NCBI RefSeq assembly: GCF_031453555.1
Contig: NZ_JAVIZM010000001.1
Span: 1,805,001 to 1,869,000 of the forward strand
DNA length: 64,000 bases
Direction of reading: 5' to 3'
Origin: Bacillus sp. SLBN-46
GTDB lineage: Bacteria > Bacillota > Bacilli > Bacillales > Cytobacillaceae
Part shown: piece by piece, positions 57,442-64,000 of the stretch
Position numbering within the stretch: the first letter of the stretch is position 1
Layout of the letters: each line of letters begins with the position of its first letter
Position numbers and translations under genes: made by a program
Notes under the pieces: model-generated
The model's input: only the letters and a program-made list of their open reading frames with translations
What the model was told of the DNA's origin: nothing
Databases searched by the model: none

Positions 57442-59154
57442 GTGAAGATCCATATCGTACAGAAAGGGGATACTCTTTGGAAAATCGCCAAGAAGTACGG
57501 CGTGAATTTTGAAGAGCTGAAGAAGCTTAATTCACAGCTCAGCAACCCTGATATGATTATGCCCGGTATGAAAATAAAAGTCCCAACAACAGGAGGAAGC
57601 ATAAAGAAAGAATCCCCTATGGGAACGAAACCGGAAACAACAATCAATTTAGGTGTAAAGAAAGAAAAGCCGATTGCTGAGCAACCGTTCGCCAAAGAGA
57701 AACCTGTGCCAATGCCGATGGTAGAGGCACCAATTAAAAAAGAAACACCAATTGTCAAAGAAAAACCAATCGTAAAAGAAGTACCAAAAACACCCTATAC
57801 TCCAAAAATGCCTCTACAAATCGTCCCAGAAATTGATATTAACAATTATTACATGATGAATATGCAAAATATGACGGTTCAGCAACCTCAGCTGCCGCCT
57901 AAACCAGCCAATATCCTTCCAGAAGTAAAAGAGGTTCCGAAGAAAGAAGTACCGATAAATGAAGTACCTATGAAAGAAATGCCAATTAAAGAGAACTATG
58001 TTCCTGCACCGCCGCCAGTTGAAGCCCCTATTGCTGAAATGCCGGTTCAAGAACAATGCGTTCCTATGACGCCCGTTATGCCTGGTCCGGGCTTTTGCCC
58101 ACCATTTGGTGGATTTCCGATGATGCCATATCCGCAAATGCAGGGAATGGGAATGCCTGCTCCAGGTATGGTTCCAGGTAATCCAGGCGTAGCTCCAATG
58201 ACAGCGGCTGCACCTGGTATGGCAGCTCCATACTTCCATGATGATGAATCATCATCTTTTATGCCACAAGTGCCTGTCATGAATCCAGCATACAACCCAG
58301 GAGCAATGATGGGTGCACAGAACCCAGGATTCCAGCAGCAGATGCAAAATCCTTATATGAATCCAACAGCATTCGGTCAAATGCCAGCGGGCTACGGTCA
58401 GATGCCGACAGGAATGGGCGAAATGCCAGCAAGTTATGGTCAGATGCCAACAGGAATTGGTCAAATGCCAATGGACTACGGCCAGATGCCAACAGGAATG
58501 GGTCAAATGCCAATGGGCTACGGCCAGATGCCAACAGGAATGGGTCAAATGCCAATGGACTACGGCCAAATGCCAGCAGGAATGGGTCAAATGCCAACGG
58601 GCTACGGCCAGATGCCAGCAGGATATGGTCAAATGCCAATGGGTGCCGCTCCGACTACAATGCCATCACAGAACCCGGGAGAATCCATGCAAGCTCCAAT
58701 GATGCCTGGAACGATGTACGGAAACCCAGGAATGACAAATCCTTATGGTATGGGTGGCCAAATGCCTTACGGATATCCACAAATGGGCGGTATGAACCCA
58801 TATGGGGTAACTGATTTTGAATCACCAGAAATGATGATGCCTGTTGCAGGCAGTCAAATGCCTTACATGCAAAACCCTTATCCAACTCAAGGGTATCCGA
58901 TGAGTACAGCTGCAATGGGTGACTGCGGTTGTGGTGGTCCTGTGGCAACACCTTATATGGGTGCCATGCCGACGGCTGAAAGTGCTCCTGCAGCCATGCC
59001 GTCAACATTTGTACCACCAACTCCACCTATTTACAGTGCGCCTTATACGGGTCCAATGAATGCCGCTCAGCCACCATATATGAATCCATATGGAATGGGA
59101 GTACCAGGAAGCGCTCCTTACGGTATGCCGGGTTACCGAGATGAAAGCAATTAA
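57442..59154 (+). CDS. safA: SpoVID-dependent spore coat assembly factor SafA
   Basis: Inner-coat morphogenetic protein. An N-terminal LysM domain (about 1-48, KIHIVQKGDTLWKIAKKYGV) targets the cortex/coat edge and binds SpoVID. A Lys/Glu/Pro-rich part with KEVPxKE-like repeats (about 50-200) follows, then a Pro/Met/Gly/Gln-rich, Tyr-rich coat-like region with 13 tandem GQMPxxx heptads (about residues 312-402). It has 570 residues, longer than B. subtilis (387). The GTG at 57442 follows AGGAGGG by 8 bases. Confidence 0.93.
   Translation: MKIHIVQKGDTLWKIAKKYGVNFEELKKLNSQLSNPDMIMPGMKIKVPTTGGSIKKESPMGTKPETTINLGVKKEKPIAEQPFAKEKPVPMPMVEAPIKKETPIVKEKPIVKEVPKTPYTPKMPLQIVPEIDINNYYMMNMQNMTVQQPQLPPKPANILPEVKEVPKKEVPINEVPMKEMPIKENYVPAPPPVEAPIAEMPVQEQCVPMTPVMPGPGFCPPFGGFPMMPYPQMQGMGMPAPGMVPGNPGVAPMTAAAPGMAAPYFHDDESSSFMPQVPVMNPAYNPGAMMGAQNPGFQQQMQNPYMNPTAFGQMPAGYGQMPTGMGEMPASYGQMPTGIGQMPMDYGQMPTGMGQMPMGYGQMPTGMGQMPMDYGQMPAGMGQMPTGYGQMPAGYGQMPMGAAPTTMPSQNPGESMQAPMMPGTMYGNPGMTNPYGMGGQMPYGYPQMGGMNPYGVTDFESPEMMMPVAGSQMPYMQNPYPTQGYPMSTAAMGDCGCGGPVATPYMGAMPTAESAPAAMPSTFVPPTPPIYSAPYTGPMNAAQPPYMNPYGMGVPGSAPYGMPGYRDESN
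58375..58647 (+). repeat. Coding tandem repeat in safA, 13 x 21 bases
   Basis: Thirteen units coding GQMP-x-x-x (x mostly TGM, MDY, MGY, AGY); alternation of units makes a 42-base higher-order repeat. Near-identical DNA suggests recent expansion and possible length variation between strains. Confidence 0.9.
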
Positions 59155-59155
59155 T

Positions 59156-60130
59156 ATGTCAGCTAACAAAAAAGGAGACGATGATTATTATGATCGTCTC
59201 TTCTCTTATTTTCAGTCCCAGTTTTATGAAAGGATTACCCAGTTTGTACCGCTTCGAAAAACCGTTATTTTTTTGAAAACGGAGCAAAATACTTACATTA
59301 TAAAAGGCTATTCCACTAATAGTAGACTTAGACTTCAAGAAGTCTTTACCGATACACTGAAAAAGGAAGGATTTACAAAAACCTATTCCTATTTAACCCC
59401 TTCAGTAAAAGAACAGCTATTTTTTGAAGGGACTTATTTTGGATGTATCGAATATCTGCTACCACATAAAACAGCGTTTTCTTTCCATACTGAAAAGAAT
59501 CGTCAAGAAGGACTGGAGCTATTAGAACAATTTCATCAAACCACGAGTCTATTTGAGGCCCGATACCGTACCTTGCTTCCTAAAGGACATCTACTTGAAA
59601 AGTGGACAGAACGGTTCAATATATTCACCGCTAATTTTCCCTTCATAAAGTATTTTATCAATGAGTTGGTCCTAGCGGATATGGTTTCTTGGGCCAAATG
59701 GGCCCTTGCTGGAATGGAAAAAAAGTATCGTCATTTTTTCAAGGACCCCCTGGTGATTTTACACGGTGATGTAGCGCATCATAATTTTTTACGCGATCAC
59801 AGGGGAAGTTTGCATTTAATTGATTTTGATTTAATCTGTATCGGCCCACCTGCATTTGATTATTTACAATACGCAAACCGGATTCTTCCTTCAGTAGATT
59901 GGTCATTTGAAAAGCTGATCAAGCATAACCAAATGAAAAACTATGCTCATGAAGAGGCTTTTCTGTATGCACTAGCCTATCCAGCTGATATTTTCAGGGA
60001 GTGGAACCGGTTAATTAGAGAAAAATCGTATACTGATTCTGTAAAATTAAAGCAAGTAACCGATTTATCGATTAAACAGTATTATGCAAGAAAAAAATTT
60101 GTTGACCATTTACAGGAAATAGTAAAATGA
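59156..60130 (+). CDS. APH/choline-kinase-fold protein of unknown substrate
   Basis: Product of 324 residues with the phosphotransferase loop HGDVAHHNFL near 220 and the metal-binding IDFDLICIGPPAFD after it, so unlike YsxE the catalytic residues are intact. It is related to the CotS/aminoglycoside-phosphotransferase superfamily. It begins one base after the safA stop with no good ribosome-binding site, so translation is likely coupled; an ATG at 59141 inside safA is the alternative start. The place between safA and coxA suggests a spore role, not proven. Confidence 0.75.
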   Translation: MSANKKGDDDYYDRLFSYFQSQFYERITQFVPLRKTVIFLKTEQNTYIIKGYSTNSRLRLQEVFTDTLKKEGFTKTYSYLTPSVKEQLFFEGTYFGCIEYLLPHKTAFSFHTEKNRQEGLELLEQFHQTTSLFEARYRTLLPKGHLLEKWTERFNIFTANFPFIKYFINELVLADMVSWAKWALAGMEKKYRHFFKDPLVILHGDVAHHNFLRDHRGSLHLIDFDLICIGPPAFDYLQYANRILPSVDWSFEKLIKHNQMKNYAHEEAFLYALAYPADIFREWNRLIREKSYTDSVKLKQVTDLSIKQYYARKKFVDHLQEIVK

Positions 60131-60143
60131 ATTTGCCAGAATG

Positions 60144-60220
60144 AAATCCCCTATAAAATAACACCCTATAAATGAGAAGGACTCAAAGGTCAGTCTCAGG
60201 ATGTTATTTTAGGGGGTTTT
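60144..60220 (+). terminator. Long hairpin that includes the coxA ribosome-binding site
   Basis: Left arm 60144-60163 (AAATCCCCTATAAAATAACA) and right arm 60202-60219 (TGTTATTTTAGGGGGTTT) pair over about 17 positions with a 2-base bulge and one wobble; the loop is 38 bases. The right arm contains AGGGGG, the only Shine-Dalgarno of coxA, and is followed by T residues. It may be a terminator, a translation lock, or both. Confidence 0.65.
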
Positions 60221-60224
60221 TCGC

Positions 60225-60917
60225 TTGAACAAGAAACAGTGGATAATTCCTCTTTCAGCCATGATGACAATTGGGCTGGCAGGATGTAATGGAGATAATA
60301 ATAATCGTGCAGGGGTTAATGGGAAAAATAATGTAGCACAACCGATGGGATACTACTCCAATGAAAACCATCCATCACAAGATAATCTATTTGGTGATAA
60401 TGATGGTGGGGTAACAGAAATAATGGATCATACGATTGGGAATGAAGACCAGAAGACAACGGAGCATAACAGAAAGATCCTTCAAAATAGGGACGAAAAT
60501 GGCAATCCAATCAATCCAACGAAACCTTTAGCAGCAAAGGACAGGAATTTCTTTCAACGTGATAATCGATTCAGTACAAGTGATATGAATTACCACGGCC
60601 ATTTAAGTAAAAATACTGGAAACACTGGCGTAGCTACCGATTCTGATTTCCAAGATAATGTTACGGCAAAAATTAGAAGGAAGGTCGCATCTGTTAATAA
60701 TGTGCAGGACATACGGTCAGTAGCCTATGGGAATACGGTCATTGTTTCAGTGAAGTTAGCTGATAACAACAAGGCAGCCGAAACAAAAAGGGCCATTAAG
60801 AAAGCCGTTATGCCTTACACAAAGGGAAGAAAGGTTACCGTGATAACAGATGAGGGAACCATGGGACGCGATCGTAACAAGCATAACGATAGTCAACCAC
60901 ATAAATGGGGACAATAA
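60225..60917 (+). CDS. coxA: Spore cortex lipoprotein CoxA (YhcN/YlaJ family)
   Basis: Product of 230 residues with a lipoprotein signal; the lipobox is LAGC (MTIGLAGCNG) at about residue 21. A Gly/Asn-rich linker precedes a C-terminal YhcN/YlaJ-type domain (VTAKIRRKVASVNNVQDIRS, GNTVIVSVKLAD). B. subtilis CoxA is a cortex-associated lipoprotein in this location. TTG start at 60225, 8 bases after AGGGGG. Confidence 0.82.
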   Translation: MNKKQWIIPLSAMMTIGLAGCNGDNNNRAGVNGKNNVAQPMGYYSNENHPSQDNLFGDNDGGVTEIMDHTIGNEDQKTTEHNRKILQNRDENGNPINPTKPLAAKDRNFFQRDNRFSTSDMNYHGHLSKNTGNTGVATDSDFQDNVTAKIRRKVASVNNVQDIRSVAYGNTVIVSVKLADNNKAAETKRAIKKAVMPYTKGRKVTVITDEGTMGRDRNKHNDSQPHKWGQ

Positions 60918-60921
60918 GGGG

Positions 60922-60952
60922 AAAGAGCAAAGCTTCGGGCTTTGCTCTTTTT
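60922..60952 (+). terminator. Terminator of coxA
   Basis: AAAGAGCAAAGC and GCTTTGCTCTTT, perfect arms around TTCGG, followed by TT. Confidence 0.92.
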
Positions 60953-60969
60953 ATGTAAAAACATAGGAC

Positions 60970-60998
60970 GGATAAAAAGGCAATTAAAGGCTAAACTA
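60970..60998 (+). promoter_or_regulatory. Sigma-F/sigma-G type promoter of bofC
   Basis: GGATA (60970-60974), 14-base spacer, GGCTAAACTA (60989-60998), which fits GGnnAnAnT. It is 45 bases before bofC, a forespore gene in B. subtilis. Confidence 0.5.
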
Positions 60999-61043
60999 GG
61001 AATGTAAATTATGTTCAATTTTTAACAATAAGAGGTGAGGAGC

Positions 61044-61592
61044 ATGAGGTTCACTTGGGTAGCAATGTACCGGTATGGATTAGCCGTTTTTGCTGTTACT
61101 CTCTTCATGTTTAGTGGCTGGGCACCGGGAATCACAAGCTCCGCTGCACAACAAGAACCCCCGCAAAATCAACAGAAGAAAGAACCACTGCATATGACGG
61201 TGATTTTAGAAAGAGTCTATTTAGATGGAGAGATTAGCCAAGAGGTAGTTCACGAGACTTGCTGGTCAATGGAGAATTTTTGGGCAAAATATGACCAGTG
61301 GCAAATGGTTGATATGGATGAGTCCACTATGGTATTTAGAAGACAAGTAGATGATATCTCCCCACTTTTAAAAGCAAATGGCTTTTTTGGAATCACTGAA
61401 GACGGAGTGTTGACTATTTTTAATGGTAGACCAGACCGTTCAAAAATCATACAATCCTTTTTTCAAATAGATATGAAGAAGCTAGAAAGTAAAACTCAAG
61501 AAGATTTGATACAAGGAATACCCATTAAATCGAAAGATCATTATGTTGAAGTGTTAGAAACCTTCAAGCCGTATTCTATAAAAAAAGAATAG
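61044..61592 (+). CDS. bofC: BofC, forespore regulator of the SpoIVB signal
   Basis: Secreted into the intermembrane space, BofC delays SpoIVB and so pro-sigma-K processing by SpoIVFB encoded upstream in this window. A signal peptide (about 1-33) is followed by a Gln/Pro-rich linker, then the BofC domain (MTVILERVYLDGEISQEVV, FFGITEDGVLTIFNG). With the ATG at 61044 it has 182 residues (170 in B. subtilis). AGAGGTGAGG precedes it; GTG 61035 overlaps that site. Confidence 0.9.
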   Translation: MRFTWVAMYRYGLAVFAVTLFMFSGWAPGITSSAAQQEPPQNQQKKEPLHMTVILERVYLDGEISQEVVHETCWSMENFWAKYDQWQMVDMDESTMVFRRQVDDISPLLKANGFFGITEDGVLTIFNGRPDRSKIIQSFFQIDMKKLESKTQEDLIQGIPIKSKDHYVEVLETFKPYSIKKE

Positions 61593-61601
61593 TTCTTTTT
61601 C

Positions 61602-61634
61602 AATCAGACTGAGTGGCATTCAGCCTGATTTTTT
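61602..61634 (+). terminator. Terminator of bofC
   Basis: AATCAGACTGA and TCAGCCTGATT with one mismatch, followed by TTTT. Confidence 0.75.
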
Positions 61635-61732
61635 CTTTCTATGACCTATTTTCTTCAATTCCGTTTCATTCTTATGTTAAAATGAAAGACAGTGCATATG
61701 AGAGCAACAGGAAACTAGAGGAGAGAATGGTA

Positions 61733-62344
61733 TTGTATGAATTTATAAAAGGGACTGTTGAATTTATTAGTCCAGAATATATAGTAGTGGAAAATAATGG
61801 GGTTGGCTATCAAATCTCCACACCCAATCCGTTTATTTATTCTGGTAAATTGGAGACAATGGTTACTGTCTACACGTATCACTATGTACGCGAAGATATT
61901 ATGGCCCTATACGGGTTTGAAACCAGAGAAGAAAAAAGACTGTTTACTAAATTATTAAATGTATCTGGAATCGGGCCCAAAGGAGCACTTGCGATTCTTG
62001 CTTCAGGGGAAGTACAGCAAGTGGTAACAGCCATTGAAAATGAGGATGAAAGTTTCCTTGTGAAATTCCCTGGTGTAGGTAAAAAGACAGCCCGTCAAAT
62101 GATTCTTGATTTAAAAGGGAAATTACAGGATATCGTTCCAGACTTTTTCCCGAATTTATTCAATGCAAATCAACTTCCTATACATACAGAAGAAACCAAT
62201 TCTGCTTTTGAAGAAGCGATTCTTGCTTTAAAGGCTCTCGGTTATTCAGAAAAGGAAATTAAAAAGATTTCACCTGAATTAAGAAAAGAACAGCTGTCAA
62301 CAGACCAATACATTAAACATGCACTAAAGCGGCTTTTAAAATAG
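61733..62344 (+). CDS. ruvA: Holliday junction branch-migration protein RuvA
   Basis: Binds Holliday junctions as a tetramer and recruits RuvB. OB fold at 1-63, two helix-hairpin-helix motifs ([26 protein letters not shown]), flexible linker and a C-terminal RuvB-binding domain. The TTG at 61733 gives MYEFIKGT.. and 203 residues (201 in B. subtilis) and lies 9 bases after AGAGGAG (61717-61723). An ATG at 61727 is only 3 bases after that site. A -10-like TAAAAT at about 61677-61682 may be its promoter. Confidence 0.94.
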   Translation: MYEFIKGTVEFISPEYIVVENNGVGYQISTPNPFIYSGKLETMVTVYTYHYVREDIMALYGFETREEKRLFTKLLNVSGIGPKGALAILASGEVQQVVTAIENEDESFLVKFPGVGKKTARQMILDLKGKLQDIVPDFFPNLFNANQLPIHTEETNSAFEEAILALKALGYSEKEIKKISPELRKEQLSTDQYIKHALKRLLK

Positions 62345-62357
62345 GTGGTGATGATGG

Positions 62358-63362
62358 ATGGAAGAGCGGATTATTTCAAGTGAAGTGAATGAGAGCGAGA
62401 TAAATATTGAACAAAGCTTGAGACCGCAAACCTTAAGGCAATATATTGGGCAGAATCAGGTAAAGGAAAACCTCGAAATTTTTATTAAGGCAGCCAAGCT
62501 TCGAAACGAAACCTTAGACCATGTTCTCCTTTATGGACCTCCAGGTTTAGGGAAGACGACACTGGCCGTAATTATTGCCAATGAGATGGGCGTAAACATT
62601 CGAACCACTGCTGGTCCTGCCATCGAGAGACCTGGGGACCTTGCAGCCATTCTGACTGCACTTGAGCCAGGGGATGTGCTATTTATAGATGAAATCCATC
62701 GACTGCCGCGAACGATTGAAGAGGTCTTGTATCCGGCGATGGAGGATTTTTGCCTTGATATCGTGATTGGTAAGGGACCTAGTGCACGCTCTGTCCGGCT
62801 TGACCTTCCTCCATTTACCTTGGTGGGGGCGACAACAAGGGCGGGTTCTTTATCGGCTCCATTACGCGATCGATTTGGAGTTTTAAGCAGGCTCGAGTAT
62901 TATAAGGAAGACCAGCTAAAAAACATTGTTTTACGTACATCTGAGTTGTTTGAAACAGAAATAGATGAGCCTTCCGCAGCTGAAATTGCTAGAAGATCAA
63001 GAGGAACCCCACGGATTGCGAACCGCCTCCTTAGAAGAGTACGGGATTTTGCTCAAGTAAAGGGTAATGGTACAATAAACCTACTTCTTGCTAGAGAAGC
63101 ATTGGAGCAGCTTCAGGTAGATAGGCTTGGCCTCGATCATATAGATCACAAATTACTTAAAGGGATTATTGAAAAGTTTCGCGGCGGCCCAGTCGGCCTG
63201 GATACCATTGCCGCTTCGATTGGTGAAGAAGCAGAAACGATTGAAGACGTGTATGAACCATACCTGCTGCAAATAGGATTTCTACAGAGAACCCCTAGAG
63301 GCAGAATGGTTACATCAGCAGTATATAAGCACTTTGGGATGGAAGTACCCACTCAACAATAG
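62358..63362 (+). CDS. ruvB: Holliday junction branch-migration helicase RuvB
   Basis: AAA+ motor, 334 residues. Walker [10 protein letters not shown] near residue 61, Walker [10 protein letters not shown] near 113, sensor GATTRAGSL, and a C-terminal winged helix (RTPRGRMVT). GGTGGTG precedes the ATG, 13 bases after ruvA. Confidence 0.97.
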   Translation: MEERIISSEVNESEINIEQSLRPQTLRQYIGQNQVKENLEIFIKAAKLRNETLDHVLLYGPPGLGKTTLAVIIANEMGVNIRTTAGPAIERPGDLAAILTALEPGDVLFIDEIHRLPRTIEEVLYPAMEDFCLDIVIGKGPSARSVRLDLPPFTLVGATTRAGSLSAPLRDRFGVLSRLEYYKEDQLKNIVLRTSELFETEIDEPSAAEIARRSRGTPRIANRLLRRVRDFAQVKGNGTINLLLAREALEQLQVDRLGLDHIDHKLLKGIIEKFRGGPVGLDTIAASIGEEAETIEDVYEPYLLQIGFLQRTPRGRMVTSAVYKHFGMEVPTQQ

Positions 63363-63397
63363 GTAACTCATTTTAAACAGATTAGGGATGTCATAAT

Positions 63398-64000
63398 ATG
63401 AAAGTAGATTTATTTGATTTTCATTTACCTGAAGAATTAATCGCACAAGTTCCATTATTAAATCGGACAGACAGCCGATTAATGGTCTTAAATAAGGAAA
63501 CAGGCGAAATCAAACATGAAGTATTCAAAAATATTACAGAGTATTTGCATGAAGGGGATTGCCTTGTCTTAAATGACACAAGGGTATTGCCTGCACGCCT
63601 TTTTGGTGTTAAAACAGACACTGGCGCAAAAATTGAAGTCCTCCTGTTAAAACAACTGGAAGGAGACCAGTGGGAAACACTAGTAAAACCAGCCAAAAGA
63701 GTAAAAGAAGGAACAGTTATTGACTTTGGTGACGGTCTTCTTTCTGCTGTTTGTACAGCTACCTCTGAACATGGTGGAAGAGTATTGGAATTCAAATACG
63801 AAGGTATTTTTTACGAGGTTCTTGATCAATTGGGTGAAATGCCTTTGCCGCCATACATAAAAGAACAACTCGATGATCGGGAAAGATATCAAACGGTATT
63901 TGCCCGCGAGCCTGGATCGGCAGCAGCGCCAACAGCTGGCCTTCATTTTACAGAAAGCTTATTGGACGAAATAAGAGAAAAAGGTGTCCATATTGCGTTT
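63398..64000 (+). CDS. queA: tRNA preQ1(34) S-adenosylmethionine ribosyltransferase-isomerase QueA (5' part)
   Basis: Makes epoxyqueuosine in tRNA from preQ1 and S-adenosylmethionine. The first 201 codons are present and open at the window edge ([45 protein letters not shown]). The full protein is about 340 residues. It follows ruvB by 35 bases as in B. subtilis, where tgt comes next. Confidence 0.96.
   Translation, partial: MKVDLFDFHLPEELIAQVPLLNRTDSRLMVLNKETGEIKHEVFKNITEYLHEGDCLVLNDTRVLPARLFGVKTDTGAKIEVLLLKQLEGDQWETLVKPAKRVKEGTVIDFGDGLLSAVCTATSEHGGRVLEFKYEGIFYEVLDQLGEMPLPPYIKEQLDDRERYQTVFAREPGSAAAPTAGLHFTESLLDEIREKGVHIAF

Noticed and set aside
58252-58639. Two overlapping minus-strand frames rich in His/Trp or Phe/Leu repeats
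   Set aside because: They are read-outs of the safA tandem repeat on the other strand.
60225-60917. Germination lipoprotein GerD-like gene
   Set aside because: The C-terminal domain and place after safA fit the YhcN/YlaJ family and CoxA better.

Overview
The window is a chromosomal segment of an AT-rich, endospore-forming member of the Bacillaceae. Gene order follows the Bacillus subtilis block from tig to queA almost gene for gene. Many products are sporulation proteins (LonB, SpoVID, YsxE, SpoIIB, SpoIVFA/FB, Spo0B, SafA, CoxA, BofC). The proteins read like Neobacillus/Bacillus homologues, but I cannot name a species from sequence alone. I see no insertion sequence, prophage, tRNA, rRNA or CRISPR array.

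Layout. 1-8200: protein quality control (tig, clpX, lonB, lonA) and the ribosome-assembly GTPase engB. 8237-15200: a reverse-strand membrane protein, then the early haem operon hemA-X-C-D-B-L. 15200-15640: a gene-free stretch with two families of degenerate repeats, both on a 21-base period. 15644-24346: spoVID-ysxE, a small reverse-strand membrane protein, a T-box leader with valS, then folC and a membrane GAF-GGDEF protein. 24408-36833: a type IV pilus locus with a reverse-strand minor-pilin operon and a forward operon (two unassigned envelope proteins, then pilB, pilT, pilC, pilin, pilD, pilM, pilN, pilO). 36966-49065: spoIIB, maf, radC, mreBCD, minCD, spoIVFA/FB, an RNase E/G gene, rplU-prp-rpmA with an L21 leader, and spo0B. 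49128-57247: obgE, pheB, pheA, then divergent niaR/nifS and nadB-nadC-nadA. 57442-64000: safA, an APH-fold kinase-like gene, coxA, bofC, ruvA, ruvB and the start of queA.

Main points. In B. subtilis the single gene comC (prepilin peptidase) lies between folC and spoIIB. Here that place is taken by a complete monoderm type IV pilus system with its own peptidase and a PilT-type retraction ATPase. It lies next to a diguanylate cyclase gene, and its PilB begins with an MshEN-like domain, so the locus may be controlled by cyclic di-GMP. One minor pilin carries a beta-helix-like head, and several envelope proteins of the locus share Thr-rich linkers.

Regulatory reading. Sporulation sigma-factor promoters fit by eye in front of lonB (sigma-F type), spoVID and spoIVFA (sigma-E type, near twins), bofC (sigma-F/G type) and, more weakly, safA. 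Unusual non-coding structures are the two 21-base repeat arrays before spoVID, a long inverted repeat in the clpX leader, a hairpin that buries the coxA ribosome-binding site, and a short reading frame ending in a hairpin loop before minC. All promoter, hairpin and domain calls were made by eye; nothing was folded or searched.
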